From contig BLSF01000033.1 in the NCBI GenBank assembly GCA_012862575.1, forward strand, positions 431,315-495,314: DNA of 64,000 bases, read 5' to 3'. Positions within the stretch are counted from its first letter, which is position 1. Each line of letters starts with the position of its first letter. This document shows positions 20,772 through 31,801 of the stretch, piece after piece. Source of the DNA: Parietichytrium sp. I65-24A. Lineage: Eukaryota; Sar; Bigyra; Thraustochytrida; Thraustochytriidae. The notes below the pieces were generated by a model that searched no databases, was not told the DNA's origin, and worked only from the letters and a program-made list of their open reading frames with translations. The position numbers and the translations under genes were made by a program.

Positions 20772-23214
20772 ATGAAGACTGTCGCGTTATCCGTAACGGC
20801 GTTCGTGGGCGGCGTGGTGGTCAGCGCGCAAGGGGCGAACTCGATTTTGGATCAAGTGCGACAATTTGAGCTTCTGCAGGATGCTCACCCGACCTCCCAC
20901 CGTCGCTTGAGGTCTTCCAAAAATGAATTTGAATACGGCTTCAAGGCTTTCGGAGAGGACCACATCGTGACTCTTCGAATGAACTCGGACATATTCAGGC
21001 CGGGGTTCAAACACTATGTCATAAATGCTGCGGGTCAGCACGTGGAAGAGCCTATGGAGACGGATTGCATTTATGAAACTTTCGAAGGGGCCGAGAGAAA
21101 GGCTGTGTTCAGCTTTTGCGACGGAATGGTGCATGGAAGGGTCGACTACGGTGACGACGTCATTCACATTGCGCCAATCGATAATGGCGGGCACATCGCT
21201 TACCTTGGGAGGGATTTATTGGAAGGCGCCGACGGAAGGAAAGGAACTTGCGGGCTCAATGCGGACGACATCGAAACATTTACCGTGGATGCTGACACGA
21301 GAAAACGCGTCAACGAAGCCTTCCGAGCGTCCCATCCTATGCTTCACCGCAATTTGCACCAAGGTGTGGAGGAGGTGATCGTCCCGCAGAACCGCAAGCT
21401 GGCCGAGGCTCGTGACTTTGAGCTGGTCTTGGTCAATGATTTCCGTCGCTACCAGCTCTTGGGAACCAAGACTGCTGCCGTCGGTGCTTATGTGGTCAAA
21501 CTTGTTGCTGATCTCTACAAAACTATGGCTGGGAATTATGCCATCAACATCTACATGACTGCAATGCTTACACTCACCGAGAAGGATTTATGGGAATTTG
21601 AAGAGTAAGTTTCCAAGTTGTACTTGCCTGAATGAATGTGCTTCACGCTGAGACGAAGCCAAATGAATCAATGGTTCGAAAATATTCTGACGGTGTATCA
21701 ACTTGATCTGAAACCATAGTGTGAACAGTGGCAAAAGCATCAATGTGAAGAAATGCCTTTACGATCTGGGAAACTTTGCCGGTTCAAATATCAAGCCGCA
21801 AATAACAAGATATGACCTGGTCCATGCATTCATCGGATCTGATTTTTACTCTCCAGCAACTACTACTCAGTCGGCTTCCGATTCTGTCGTGGGCCTCGCG
21901 TACGTCGGGGGCTTGTGTATCGAAGATCAAATCGTGAATGAGGCAAAGTACCAGCCATCTGATCTCAATGTCGGGGTAACTCAGGGAACGTTCAGCAGCG
22001 CGCAATACACTGCAAATATTATGGCCCATGAGATCGGCCACAACATTGGTCTTGAGCACACCGACTCCGACAGCAACTATTGTGAAGGTACGGACACTGC
22101 CGACTATATTATGGATTCCGTAGCTTCAAGTGACCCGGTCTGGAGCTCTTGCAGCACCGAAGACGTGAACACCATCTTGGCTGGTACCGATGGCACCTGC
22201 ACTAAAGATGGCATCGGCTCCGTGTATGAAGCACCAAAGTGTGGCAACGGAATTACCGAATCGGGAGAAGAGTGCGATTGCCTCCTCAACGATGCTTCTG
22301 CGGACACATGCTGTGAGTGTAGTACTTGTACCCTGAAGGCTGGCAGCACATGCTCAGCAAATGATCCGTGTTGCAATGCAGACACTTGCTCCCTCTACAC
22401 AGCTGCTGACAACATTATCTGCCGCGAAGCAGGAGAGGGCCTTGACGCGACCTGCAAACCTACCGGAGAGTATTGCGACGGCACATCGGCGCGTTGCCCT
22501 GTGAGTCAGGTGAAGGATAACGGTTTTTCGTGCGACAGTGGAAACGGGAAATGTTATTTGGGCGAGTGCAAGAGCCGCTTGCAACAGTGTGAAGACCTGG
22601 GATTTGCAACCTTTTGCACCTCGAACCAAGAATGCAGTACTCCTTTGCAATGCTCAAATAATGCGTTGTCCAATGAGTGCGCTTACTATAATGGCATATA
22701 TCCTCAGGACGGAAGTCCGTGCACGGGAGGTGGAATGTGCTATCAGGGCATTTGCGAGACCGATCTGACCAGCCTCCCGACCACACAAACGTTGTACAAC
22801 TGCGAAAACGGCGTACAGGACGGGGACGAGACCGATGTCGATTGCGGAGGATCTTGTCTTCCTTGCTATGAAGGGCAAAAGTGCGCTGATGATGACGACT
22901 GCGCGTTTCCGAACGCTTGCAATTCAACTACTTTACTTTGCACCGATGCTGCGGACATTGTGACCAGCCCCCCAACATCCTCATCCGTCTTGCCTGACAC
23001 TGAAGACATCAAAGCATGTGTGCAAGACTTGCCCACGTGTTTCAACGAGCACAGGTACGCATTCATCGGCGGAATTGTTGGGTTTTTCGTTCTTTTACTT
23101 GTGTGCTGTGGTCCTTTATGCTGCTCTTCCAAAGGGAGGGAGCAAGTCAGACGCGTTCGCGTCGCAAGACCCCGGGAGAAACAGAGCGCCTTGGGACCAC
23201 AACAGGCTTACTAA
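20772..23214 (+). CDS. ADAM-type membrane metalloprotease, two exons
   Basis: Exons 20772-21604 and 21720-23214 encode 775 residues. Signal peptide MKTVALSVTAFVGGVVVSAQG; prodomain with 'GTCGL' switch-like Cys; catalytic domain with HEIGHNIGLEH (near residue 380) and Met-turn 'YIMDS'; disintegrin-like domain from 'KCGNGITESGEECDC'; Cys-rich region; 'DGDETDVDCGGSCLPC' module; transmembrane helix near residues 723-745; and a short basic tail. The splice join (GA|T) recreates '...LWEFEDVNSGKSINV', which aligns with the uninterrupted paralogue at 10064-13099, confirming the intron. The active-site residues are complete. The lack of a long cytoplasmic tail distinguishes it from its paralogue and suggests different intracellular control. 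An AATAAA-like signal lies near 23286. Confidence 0.92.
21605..21719 (+). other. Intron in ADAM gene (115 bases)
   Basis: GTAAGT donor at 21605 and CATAG acceptor ending at 21719, with CTGAC at 21687 as a plausible branch site. Excision restores one frame and continuous homology with the paralogue. Confidence 0.93.
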
Positions 23215-24144
23215 TCTTCTCTATCAATTTGCGCTCAAAATGTGTGAATTAAAAAAAGGGAAAGTTATTCCGTATTTCTCCGTACAATAAAAAATTAGAG
23301 TATGATCTTCAAGATTTCCGAGTTTCATTTCGAACGTTCAATCGAACAGATTCAATCATTCAGAAGAAGATAGATTCCATTTCAATTTTCAATGAAATGC
23401 TCTGAGCAAGAAAACTGTCCTATTGAGTGTTGTACCACATCAGATGACCGTCATCATCGACCGCACTACGGCACTCAAAGAAGTTGCCGCTGCTTACCAT
23501 CACTCCTTTCCGCCACCCCACTATGGCAGGGGTTACATACAGCTCAGCTGCTCACTGTCATTCGCCTCCGCTGTCAACTGCCCTTCAGCGGTCAGATGAG
23601 ATCAGTCAATTCGGAGGGCCTAATAATAATAAATACATAAATAAATAGTGCACCACAGTGTTGTCACTGTATTTCTGAACTGAAAAACTTGTGTTTTGGC
23701 AACTCCACCGAAAGAAACATTTGTAATCGCTTTCACTGTTTCGGGCCAATCGCTCATGAGCGCACATTAGACCCCCACTTTAGCAGAGGACGACAGAAAA
23801 GTGCTGCCCATTTTCGTTCGCGCTTTCTGGAGAGAATTTTTTCTCTGTCGCTCTGTCGCCAATAAATCAAACTTTTAGCTACTCTCTTTCCCGATAGCCA
23901 ATAATAGCTTAATTTTACCTCTTACCTACTATGCAGTCCTGTTCATGACCACATGACAGAAGAAGAGTGGTGAGGAGAGCGCAGAGTGAGAGCACCCTGC
24001 TGTCGCTCGAGTCAATTTCTGCAGTTTGAGACGTGCTGGTTGCGAGCATCAGGTGGAGATGGTGGAGATCTGTAAAACAGAGCTTCAGAGAGTTCGTGCT
24101 TCTTGTTCAAGGACGTCAAGACCTCGCTCTTCTTTCATTTGGAA
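23215..24144. other. Intergenic region between ADAM and JmjC genes
   Basis: About 0.9 kb. It includes a putative polyadenylation signal for the ADAM gene near 23286, an AAT/AAATA-rich tract at 23622-23648, and the promoter of the JmjC gene. No gene or strong repeat seen. Confidence 0.45.
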
Positions 24145-25057
24145 ATGAGCTTGGTTGTACTGAAGCCACTTCAATCGCAAGGCTCTCAGGCGTTGCTCCG
24201 ACAGCTACAAACACGTCAAGGCTCCAGACCTTGGTTGTTGCGTGGAGGTCTCCCCAATTTTGGAAGGGCTGTGGATGCTTCAGGGCGGCCGAGCTGGGCG
24301 TGGAATCCCAAAGAGTTGCTCCACAGGCTCAACTCTGCAAACTCGACCAGCACAGAAGTATTGGTCCCTTCCCCTCCCGATGCTAACTTTGTCTCACAAT
24401 GGACGGCACAGAAGGTCACTAGAACGGTGCAGTCGTGCCTTGTGAATGTCACACAACCCTCGGCGCGGTTTCAGGCAAGACTAGACCCGGCGTTGTTTTG
24501 GATGCCACATGAAAGGCTGCCTGCATTTACAGAGGACAGTCGCTTCGACATATTGTTCGACAACAGTTTTGTTTGGCTCACCACCCCGGGTCTAAGGACT
24601 TCACTCCATGTAAGTTGGTTCCCGTTCTTGTACCCTGGAAGAGTTTGCCAGTGGCGTGGTGTGATGCGTGCAAATTGTTCGAGGGTTTTTGCTTTTTGGA
24701 CGGATACTAAAATGAAACTTGGTCCATGGATAGTCTGACGAGGACCCGGGCTTGCTCTTCCATCTGGAAGGCCACAAGCGTGCGATCTTAATTCCTCCAG
24801 ATTCTTCGGACAGATCACGGGCCCAGTTGAAGGAACTGATGAAACTTCGGAAAACTTCTGGTGGAATAGAAGAGCTATACTTGAGGTGTATTCCTGGAAG
24901 CGTCGCAGATGGTGTGGATCGCATTCTGGTGGACCTCTGGCCCGGAGATATTCTGCACATACCGAAGCGGTGGCTCCATGATGTTGAAAGCGTCACTGCG
25001 ACGGTTTCGATTGCAGTCCGATTCTCTATTGAATACAAGACCCGTCGCAGAGGTTGA
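24145..25057 (+). CDS. JmjC/cupin_8-type Fe(II)/2-oxoglutarate dioxygenase, two exons
   Basis: Exons 24145-24609 and 24734-25057 encode 262 residues. The ATG at 24145 was chosen as the first ATG in frame; it starts shortly before 'RPWLLRGGLPNFGRAV', the N-terminal motif typical of this family. Splicing after codon 155 joins '...TTPGLRTSLH' to 'SDEDPGLLFHLEGHK', forming the HxD iron motif (H155, D157). 'GHKRAILIPP' is the usual 2-oxoglutarate-side strand, and 'GDILHIPKRWLHDV' supplies the distal His (near H237). This resembles small hydroxylases such as the JMJD7/TYW5/HSPBAP1 group rather than histone demethylases. The substrate cannot be told from sequence: a protein side chain or tRNA base are both possible. 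Confidence 0.82.
24610..24733 (+). other. Intron in JmjC gene (124 bases)
   Basis: GTAAGT donor at 24610, GATAG acceptor ending at 24733, phase 0. It lies between the His and Asp of the HxD metal motif, so splicing is required for activity. Confidence 0.92.
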
Positions 25058-27174
25058 TGGGAGCTTTCGGTCCAAGTGAACGAGTTCAGTTTCTCGATTC
25101 TTTGCTCTTTGGCTGTTTCTTTTCTCATGACTCGAGGCAGTCGTCGGGGTTTATGTGCTCTACGGCCTTGTTTGTGTTTAGCCAGCCGGCTGCTCTTGGA
25201 AGCCATTATCACTCTGGTGGTACGAACAACAAGAAAATTCTTCCTACAAAACCACATATTGGTGTGTACGGACATTGCTCCTGAGGCTCGCCTGCCACCA
25301 TCGCCAGTAGACACCAAAGTTCTCGTGTTGGGACTCAACGAGCAGTTCTGTTTGTTCGACGCAACGCAAAATTGACTTTTCTTATAAACACGGGGACGCA
25401 TCATGTCTTTCGTAGGGTGAGAGACTGATTGCCAAGGGAGTACGCCTTCTATGGACGAGGGTTTGTTTGCCTTGACTGACGACTACGAGAGCTGTGAAGC
25501 GGCATTCTTTTTTCGTTTCTCACAGTCAACTTGAGTTCAAAGTTTCAGCGGAAACGAACCGCTGTGTGCACACTTGTCTGTCTGTGTGTGTGAAGTAGCT
25601 CAGCTCAGCTCGATCTTCTTGAGAATGATCAAGTTTCGTAATCGCACTTTTCGGCTCTCCTGGCACAGATCCAGATCCAGCGTTTTGGCATTCGTATTCG
25701 CTTGGTACCAGTACCGGTAATTGAAGGTCAGTCGGACTGATGAGGTCAGTTGATGTTGTAGCACCGGGAGGCAGACAAGCAGTGTGATAGGTAGTGGGGG
25801 CAGGTTGCAATATTTAGCAGCCCGAAAATCTCCATGCTCGCTAATTTCCAAATTTCCATCGCCTCGACATGCCTCGACGCCAAAGAAGCTAAAGACTTGC
25901 AAAGCTCCGATGTCTCAGTACTGAGTACCGCACTCTACTAGTTTCACACTTTTCTCTCTTGACGCCACAGGACCGTCTCAAAAGTTCCAGCGGCGCCGAC
26001 AGAACACTCAAAACACCGGACCCAAGAAATGGACGAGTATGTGGGACTCACTTCTTGATTGAGAAACTACTACCCGTAGTCACTGATTGTCACAGTCAGT
26101 AACATTGATTCACTGTCAAGGCAGGTCAGAAAGGACAAGTCCAGCAACTGACATCACAACGACTGGAGCGATTGCAGGTAGAAGTGTCTATTCCCTGAGC
26201 TAGGCACTCATCGTGTTTAAATTGATCGACGGGACACCTTTGTTATACTTAATGCTAACAATAGTTATGCTATCCAACTTTATTCTGATCTCTACAGGCT
26301 AGCTAGCTGGTTCCTAAGTTAACCACACCATCCTCTGATTTTCACTGACTTTGCGAATTCTGAATTCTGAAATCATCAGGCCAGAATTCAGATCCCAGAA
26401 AGTTGAATTCCACCACTTTGCTCAGTGCTGAGTAGCAGTAGCGTGGCTTGAACGTCCAACTGCGGCCCGTTCCTTTTCAGACAACTCTGAGTATTCTCTG
26501 GGTTCTGAATTCTGAGTTGCGAATTCTGCTCAAGGTTGTTTGAGACGTTGCCAAAAGTTCATAGCCTGATACTGCCTGACAGTGAGTCGTCAGGTATAGT
26601 CAGGTCACGTTTTAAACAAGGAGTTGTATGCGAGTCCCTACTTTCGAGCCTAGTCCTACTTTCAGTACTATACGAGAGATAGAGTTACAACGTAAGGAGA
26701 CGCAGAGAGGCAGGCACGAAGCATCATGATTCGTGATATCATGAGCATAGACACGCATAGAAAGGCATAGAAAGGCATAGAGTGAGAGGTGGGTGAGACT
26801 GGTGAGACCCAACTTTCAAAGTGAGTCAATCAGTCCTTGATCGAGCAAGCCTCTCTTTCTCTTCCTCTTTCTCCTTCTCATCTCAGCAGGTGCAGAAGAC
26901 GGTTCATTCGTCGAGATCATAGTAGCGCGGGCGGACCTGGAGCACACGCTGTCACCAAGTCTCGCTGTCAGTTTTTAACATTGCCACGGAACTTTCCGCG
27001 GACCGATTTAAACGAACCGCCACTTCCAACGGTGCGCCGGGACTCAACGATCTTTCATTGGCACGCTCTCTCGTCGCTCAGGTAGTTCGTGCCGGACTCA
27101 CTGTCTCGATCCCAGCAGCGGACTCCTCTTTTCGATTTTGAGTGCGGAGATTTTAGAAAAGCAGCTCGAGGAAA
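25058..27174. other. 2.1 kb gene-free stretch upstream of PP2C
   Basis: No credible gene on either strand. It contains TACCGGTA at 25712 and GTACTGAGTAC at 25918-25928, a cluster of GAATTCTGA-type words at 26355-26530, and three AGGCATAGAA copies at 26757-26782. The last 300 bases should be the PP2C promoter and leader. Confidence 0.45.
26355..26530. repeat. Cluster of GAATTCTGA-type words
   Basis: GAATTC occurs about seven times within 180 bases, in direct and inverted orientation (for example GAATTCTGAATTCTGA near 26356 and CCAGAATTCAG near 26381). Imperfect, not a clean tandem array. Confidence 0.5.
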
Positions 27175-27987
27175 ATGGCTTCGCCAACTAGCGAAACCAA
27201 ATGGACGGCGATCCGCTCAGTCTCCGAGTACGAGGAAATGAATCCTGCTTGCAGAAACACAATGGAAGACGCTCATGTTGTGATGGATGGATATGGGGGC
27301 GACGAGTCACAAGCGCTTTTTGCAGTGTTTGATGGGCACGGAGGGCGCGGCGTTGTAGACTACTTGGCAAAGAATTTTGCCGCAAACTTCTTACGCGAGT
27401 TGGAGCATGACGGGGGAAAGCGCAGCGTAGAGGAGTGTTTCGCAAGTGCGTATCTCATCACAGATATCCAAACAAGTAAGCATGGTCTTTCTGTCTCCGG
27501 ATCAACAGCTGTGACGTCCCTGATTCGTCAGGAGAAGAAGAGGAAATTTCTATACACAGCAAACGTTGGTGATAGCAGGGCAGTATTGTGCAGAAGGGGC
27601 GGCCGGGCCGAAAGGTTGTCGTTCGATCACAAGGCATCAGACAGCTCTGAGATGAAGCGCATTGAAGATGCTGGCGGGTTTATTTTGCGAAAGCGGGTGC
27701 TAGGAATTCTTTCAGTCACACGTAGCTTTGGGGACCACGCCATGAAGAAATTCGTTGTTGCGCGTCCGCACACTACAAAGGTCGAGCTTGACCAAAACGA
27801 CAGATTTCTTGTTTTGGCTTGCGATGGGGTATGGGACGTGATTTCAGATCAGGACTGCGTGGACCTTCTGACGGAGGCTATGGACGACAAAGGGGTGTCG
27901 CCAGATATCCTTGCGCAATTTCTTGTGGCAGAGGCGCTTTCTCGAGGCAGCACCGACAATGTGACTGCTCTTGTGATTATGCTGTGA
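27175..27987 (+). CDS. PP2C-family serine/threonine phosphatase
   Basis: 270 residues from ATG at 27175 (AAAATGG context), essentially the bare catalytic domain. Signature motifs are in order: 'RNTMEDAH' (D32), 'FAVFDGHGG' (D53-G54, binuclear metal site), 'STAVTSLI', 'ANVGDSRAVL', 'FDHKASDSSEMKRIEDAGG', 'LSVTRSFGDHAMK', 'LACDGVWDVISDQD' and 'GSTDNVTALVI'. The acidic metal-binding residues are present, so a Mn/Mg-dependent phosphatase is expected. No signal peptide or membrane segment, hence cytosol or nucleus. It converges with the unidentified gene at 28159. The family is too large to assign a specific substrate. Confidence 0.93.
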   Translation: MASPTSETKWTAIRSVSEYEEMNPACRNTMEDAHVVMDGYGGDESQALFAVFDGHGGRGVVDYLAKNFAANFLRELEHDGGKRSVEECFASAYLITDIQTSKHGLSVSGSTAVTSLIRQEKKRKFLYTANVGDSRAVLCRRGGRAERLSFDHKASDSSEMKRIEDAGGFILRKRVLGILSVTRSFGDHAMKKFVVARPHTTKVELDQNDRFLVLACDGVWDVISDQDCVDLLTEAMDDKGVSPDILAQFLVAEALSRGSTDNVTALVIML

Positions 27988-28158
27988 AACTTAAGCGACA
28001 TTCGATCACTACGCCTCGCAAATTCTCTCTTGTAATTAACCGTTTTTTTTCTACGTTTGTTGACTCGTATCGTGATATTCTCGACTCCAATTTCATCATG
28101 TGATCACACAACGCTCCAGAGGCTTTCTGTGAGCAGAAATCGCCACACCCCGTAGCAA

Positions 28159-30642
28159 TTAAGTGCGTCGCGTTTTCTTCGTTTTGCTGTTCGAATATTC
28201 AAGTGGCGGAATAAGGATCGACTTGTCGTGAAGCCCGAGAAGTGGGGGATGCACAACGACTTTGCTACCACTCTTGGAATCCGTGATTGCCGTATTTAAT
28301 AGCTCGGACGAAAGTTCGCTTTGCAAGTCTCGAGACCTTGTTCCGCGCAGCCCTGATTGATCAAAGTTCGTAATCTTCAAAACCTTTTGACTCGGGTTGT
28401 CCTCCTCATTACCTTTTCCGTTCCCGTTCCCGTTCTCATTCCCATCCTCATTCTCGTTTCCATTTTCATTTTCATTTCCATTCTCATCCTCACTCTCACT
28501 CGCGCTCTCGCTATGCTGCAGGTTCAGCTCTGCTCTCCAAATAGTGGTCAAGTTCTGTACAATCTTGGAGAGAGGGATTGGCTTAATCTCGGTTGGAACG
28601 AGGTATGGCTGGTGCTTGGGGGGACTTGGTCGTGGGCATGACCTCGGGTGTTTCAAAACTGCGTTTTGAGTGCGCGTTTCAGAATGACTCGTACCCTGCT
28701 CTACCTTCTTGTCTTCGATTTCCGGACCACAGCAGGCGCTTTCAAGATGGAGAGGACTTGTTTCGGCTTGACAAGTCACCTCGGGCGACTTTGGCAACGA
28801 GCCCTTCTGCACTTTATCTCCGGCCCAACTGGGTAATACTTGCGCTCGAAGCTGCTTATAGTGTTTCGCTTCAATGCGCTTGGTAAATTGAATTGCGAGA
28901 TCTAACCCATTGGACGGTGCTGACTTCTCACACGTCCAGTTTGGGCGGGTGCGATCAATAAATCGGTATACTCCGTGGCAAATCGCACACACCGGGACAG
29001 GCGTGTACAGCCTACTTGTCGAGATGCTAAAATCGCGCTCAATGTCGGCTGCAGTGACTCGCTGCGGTTTCCCAATTCGGACAATTTCATATTCAGCAAA
29101 TTTTGTCCGCAACTCTGGCCGACATGGGACGACCTGCACCTCCTGCAAAAAAGACTGTATAATTCCGAGCACCAAAACTTGCTTATGCGCCTGAAATCGC
29201 TCCTCTGATGGGATTGCACTCTGTGACTCTGGGCCATGCGGCATTGGTTCGCAGAGACTCGTGCACATCGTCGGGTACAAATTGCCGAGAAAGCAATAGT
29301 TGCCCCAGCACTCTGTCTTCGAACGCCTTGTGGAGGTGGATTGTGGGCCGATCATGATATGTCGAACTTGCTCTTGGAGAAGATCATGGGTTTTAGCTTT
29401 TGTAAGCAACACATCGACTCGCTCCTTGGGTCCTTCTTTGCCCAAATCGCAGTCCTCGTCTTGATTACCCGCCAAAGGCAAGCCAAGAAACTCATCTGAC
29501 CGTGTCGTTAACATGGACTTTGCAGAGTCTGTGTCGTCGCTCCGTGCAGAGAGGCTTTCTAGACGCCTAGGAATAGCATTTCGAAAGTGCACATCCGAAA
29601 CATGTGTGAGGGTGGGAGCGCAACCTGGTATGCAAATGAATTCTGCGCGAAGGGAATCAACATGATAGCCCGGACGGCATAGCTCTACAAATCTGACGAT
29701 ACGCAGTGTCAGAGCCTCCAGCTCCTTATTTATCTGCTGCACCTTGGAGCGTATCTTTACTTCATCTTTCAGCTGCATTGCGGGCCAGGTGTTGTTCTTG
29801 TGCAAATTGTCATCATCCGGCTTCGAGCCTCTGTCATTGGAGCCCGACCCAGTCCCTTTTCCATCATGTCCAAGATTTTGCTTAGAATACAACATACCAA
29901 CGATATTTCGATCCCACGACAGCCTATAGGTCTCATACTCAGCGACTATACCGCCTTTGCCGACTCGATATTGGGTACTGTACACTGCTCCTGCGCCTGG
30001 CAGATGCGCGCAAGATTGAAGAGACACCAGACGAGCCATGCGCTGTTTCGATTCAACTAATTCTAGAACTTTCTTCACCGACAAGAACTCCACCCGAAGA
30101 CTCTCACGTGAACTCTCGTAAAACCGAGCGACGCACAAGCAATGGTCGCCCCGTAGTGTCTGTTCCTGACGAAGTCTCTCGCCGATAACTTTTGAGTTTT
30201 CCGCCCTGCTATCTGAGCATTCCTTATATTGCCAGTGGCGCTCCTCCACTCTTTTCGCCATCGCTTTGAGAACTGTTTTTAAGACAAGATTCTCGCTCTT
30301 CTTTTTCATGATCTTACCTGTTTTGTTCGAGGTGAAGAGCCACAATTTCGGCACCCCACTTTGAAATAGGACAGTATCGGCCATACCGACTCGCAAGTGT
30401 TCTTCGCCAGCGCGAGGCATCTTGCTATTATGGACGCCACTCCACAGGTATTGAAGATTCTCTTCGTACCGAGCTCTCGCATCGGTACTTTGCGGTCTTT
30501 CTCGACCCTTGGGTCCCCCAAGACTTTGAATTTTGACGCCGCAGTCTACTCCAAGCTTGTCCCTCTGGGGCTTTGCTGCCTCCGCCTGGAGAGCGCGCTC
30601 TGTCTTTCTCCGAAGGACTGCGCGTCGAATAGAGTCATCCAT
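28159..30642 (-). CDS. Unidentified 827-residue protein with CxxCH motif and Asn/Glu/Gly repeat
   Basis: One open frame of 827 codons from ATG at 30642 (A at -3). The N-terminus is charged and helical ('IRRAVLRRKTERALQAEAAK'). A conserved-looking block follows: 'TVLFQSGVPKLWLFTSNKTGKIMKKKSENLVLKTVLKAM' region, then 'DHCLCVARFYESSRESLRVEF'. Near residue 550 is 'PVCAICHGVYRFIDR', which could bind a metal or haem-like ligand but lacks a second clear CxxC pair. Residues ~714-746 are a low-complexity Asn-Glu-Gly run coded by 28405-28500. No signal peptide, no membrane helix. I do not recognise the family. The length of the frame and the even codon use make it a real gene. Confidence 0.75.
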   Translation of the reverse strand: MDDSIRRAVLRRKTERALQAEAAKPQRDKLGVDCGVKIQSLGGPKGRERPQSTDARARYEENLQYLWSGVHNSKMPRAGEEHLRVGMADTVLFQSGVPKLWLFTSNKTGKIMKKKSENLVLKTVLKAMAKRVEERHWQYKECSDSRAENSKVIGERLRQEQTLRGDHCLCVARFYESSRESLRVEFLSVKKVLELVESKQRMARLVSLQSCAHLPGAGAVYSTQYRVGKGGIVAEYETYRLSWDRNIVGMLYSKQNLGHDGKGTGSGSNDRGSKPDDDNLHKNNTWPAMQLKDEVKIRSKVQQINKELEALTLRIVRFVELCRPGYHVDSLRAEFICIPGCAPTLTHVSDVHFRNAIPRRLESLSARSDDTDSAKSMLTTRSDEFLGLPLAGNQDEDCDLGKEGPKERVDVLLTKAKTHDLLQEQVRHIMIGPQSTSTRRSKTECWGNYCFLGNLYPTMCTSLCEPMPHGPESQSAIPSEERFQAHKQVLVLGIIQSFLQEVQVVPCRPELRTKFAEYEIVRIGKPQRVTAADIERDFSISTSRLYTPVPVCAICHGVYRFIDRTRPNWTCEKSAPSNGLDLAIQFTKRIEAKHYKQLRAQVLPSWAGDKVQKGSLPKSPEVTCQAETSPLHLESACCGPEIEDKKVEQGTSHSETRTQNAVLKHPRSCPRPSPPKHQPYLVPTEIKPIPLSKIVQNLTTIWRAELNLQHSESASESEDENGNENENGNENEDGNENGNGNGKGNEEDNPSQKVLKITNFDQSGLRGTRSRDLQSELSSELLNTAITDSKSGSKVVVHPPLLGLHDKSILIPPLEYSNSKTKKTRRT

Positions 30643-31117
30643 CTTTTCTTGGCATCTCTTCGGCTGCGGAGAAGGTTTGCTGGAGGTAGGTTGCCAGAGC
30701 CCCTCCCCGCGCTCAGTCGCCTCTATGCTCTAGGCGGGCTCACAAAGCTTCTGCCCTCGCGACGAACGCTGCAGCGAGTCTTTGATTCTCCCCCTGCTTG
30801 AGGTGCTTTAGGCATCGAACTGTGACAAGAAGAAACAAACTTTTACTCATCTTCCTTAAATAACCGATAACGATGCCAACGGTAACTAGACACAAAGAAG
30901 TGGCCTTGTGTTTTGATGTATGCTTCTAGCATTACCGGGAATTGTACTCACACAGTCGGTGCGGCAGTGTTCTTTTTCATCTTACAAAAACTGTGCATGT
31001 AAAGTCTCTCATGTCGTGGCGTCGGTAAAATCTGTTCCAGTTTTATTGCTTCTCATCTCAAGTCCTCTTGGCGGCGTATTCATAGGATTCTTGTAGAATT
31101 TTTTCAGAGCGGAGTGA
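30643..31117. other. Intergenic region
   Basis: About 475 bases upstream of the 827-residue gene and downstream of the small membrane-protein gene, both on the minus strand. No repeat or RNA gene seen. Confidence 0.4.
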
Positions 31118-31801
31118 TCACAAAAAAATCTCGTAAGGATTTTGTGCGTCCGTCAAAACTAAGACTGACGATGCGTAGAGGCCAATCAAAGGAAATATTA
31201 CCCATATGATGTTGCTCAGCACAACAAGCATCAAAATTTGTGGAATGGTGGAGCCATGACTGCGCCAATGACGATTTACAAGGTACTGGGTGAAATACAG
31301 CACTGTTCCGTAAAGCATCTGATAGAAACACAGCGCGCCGATCAAACCGAGAACTCGAGCTGGCAACATTTTCTCCTGGAGTGTCATTCCCAAACCGAAA
31401 ACAATAGAAGGGACCAACGCGGAGAACCCGTTTCCAATGTCAATGTTCCATCCAAACGAAAGCGTGTTGCTATAAGATGGGTCCATGAGGCTGTAGACGA
31501 CCCAAACTTCAGCCCAATAACTTGGCTTGATTGCATCCGCGAAATCAACGTGTTCGAATAAAAACACCTTTCCGAGCTGACCCCGCTCCAACTTCTTCTT
31601 CTTGCCTTCATACAGCATTTTGATTCGGTCAATGTAAAAGAACAGCACTTGCTCCCACAAGCAGATGAGTATGTTGATAGCCAGAAAGAGGGACAAGCAA
31701 ACTTGAAGGGGGCTTAAAGCGTTGTGGATGCTCCAGTGCAGATAAACCATTCCGCCAGTCAGCCCGCCCACAAAGGCGGCCACATAAAAGAGCGCGAGCA
31801 T
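31118..31801 (-). CDS. Small polytopic membrane protein, conserved-looking but unassigned
   Basis: 227 residues from ATG at 31801 with about five hydrophobic helices: 'ALFYVAAFVGGLTGGMVYL', 'LQVCLSLFLAINILICLWEQVLFFYI', 'GFSALVPSIVFGLGMTL', 'RVLGLIGALCFYQMLYGTVLYF' and 'ILMLVVLSNIIWVIFPLIGLYASSVLVL'. A charged loop (KKKKLERG) follows helix 2, and a striking polar motif 'DPSYSNTLSFGWNIDIGNG' precedes helix 3. The layout is reminiscent of EXPERA-type proteins, but I cannot confirm that, and I give no function. No cleavable signal; helix 1 may act as a signal anchor. No intron. Confidence 0.7.
   Translation of the reverse strand: MLALFYVAAFVGGLTGGMVYLHWSIHNALSPLQVCLSLFLAINILICLWEQVLFFYIDRIKMLYEGKKKKLERGQLGKVFLFEHVDFADAIKPSYWAEVWVVYSLMDPSYSNTLSFGWNIDIGNGFSALVPSIVFGLGMTLQEKMLPARVLGLIGALCFYQMLYGTVLYFTQYLVNRHWRSHGSTIPQILMLVVLSNIIWVIFPLIGLYASSVLVLTDAQNPYEIFL

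Noticed and set aside
24601-25404. 267-codon minus-strand frame over the JmjC gene
   Set aside because: Antisense to a well-supported two-exon enzyme; composition irregular, no domain.
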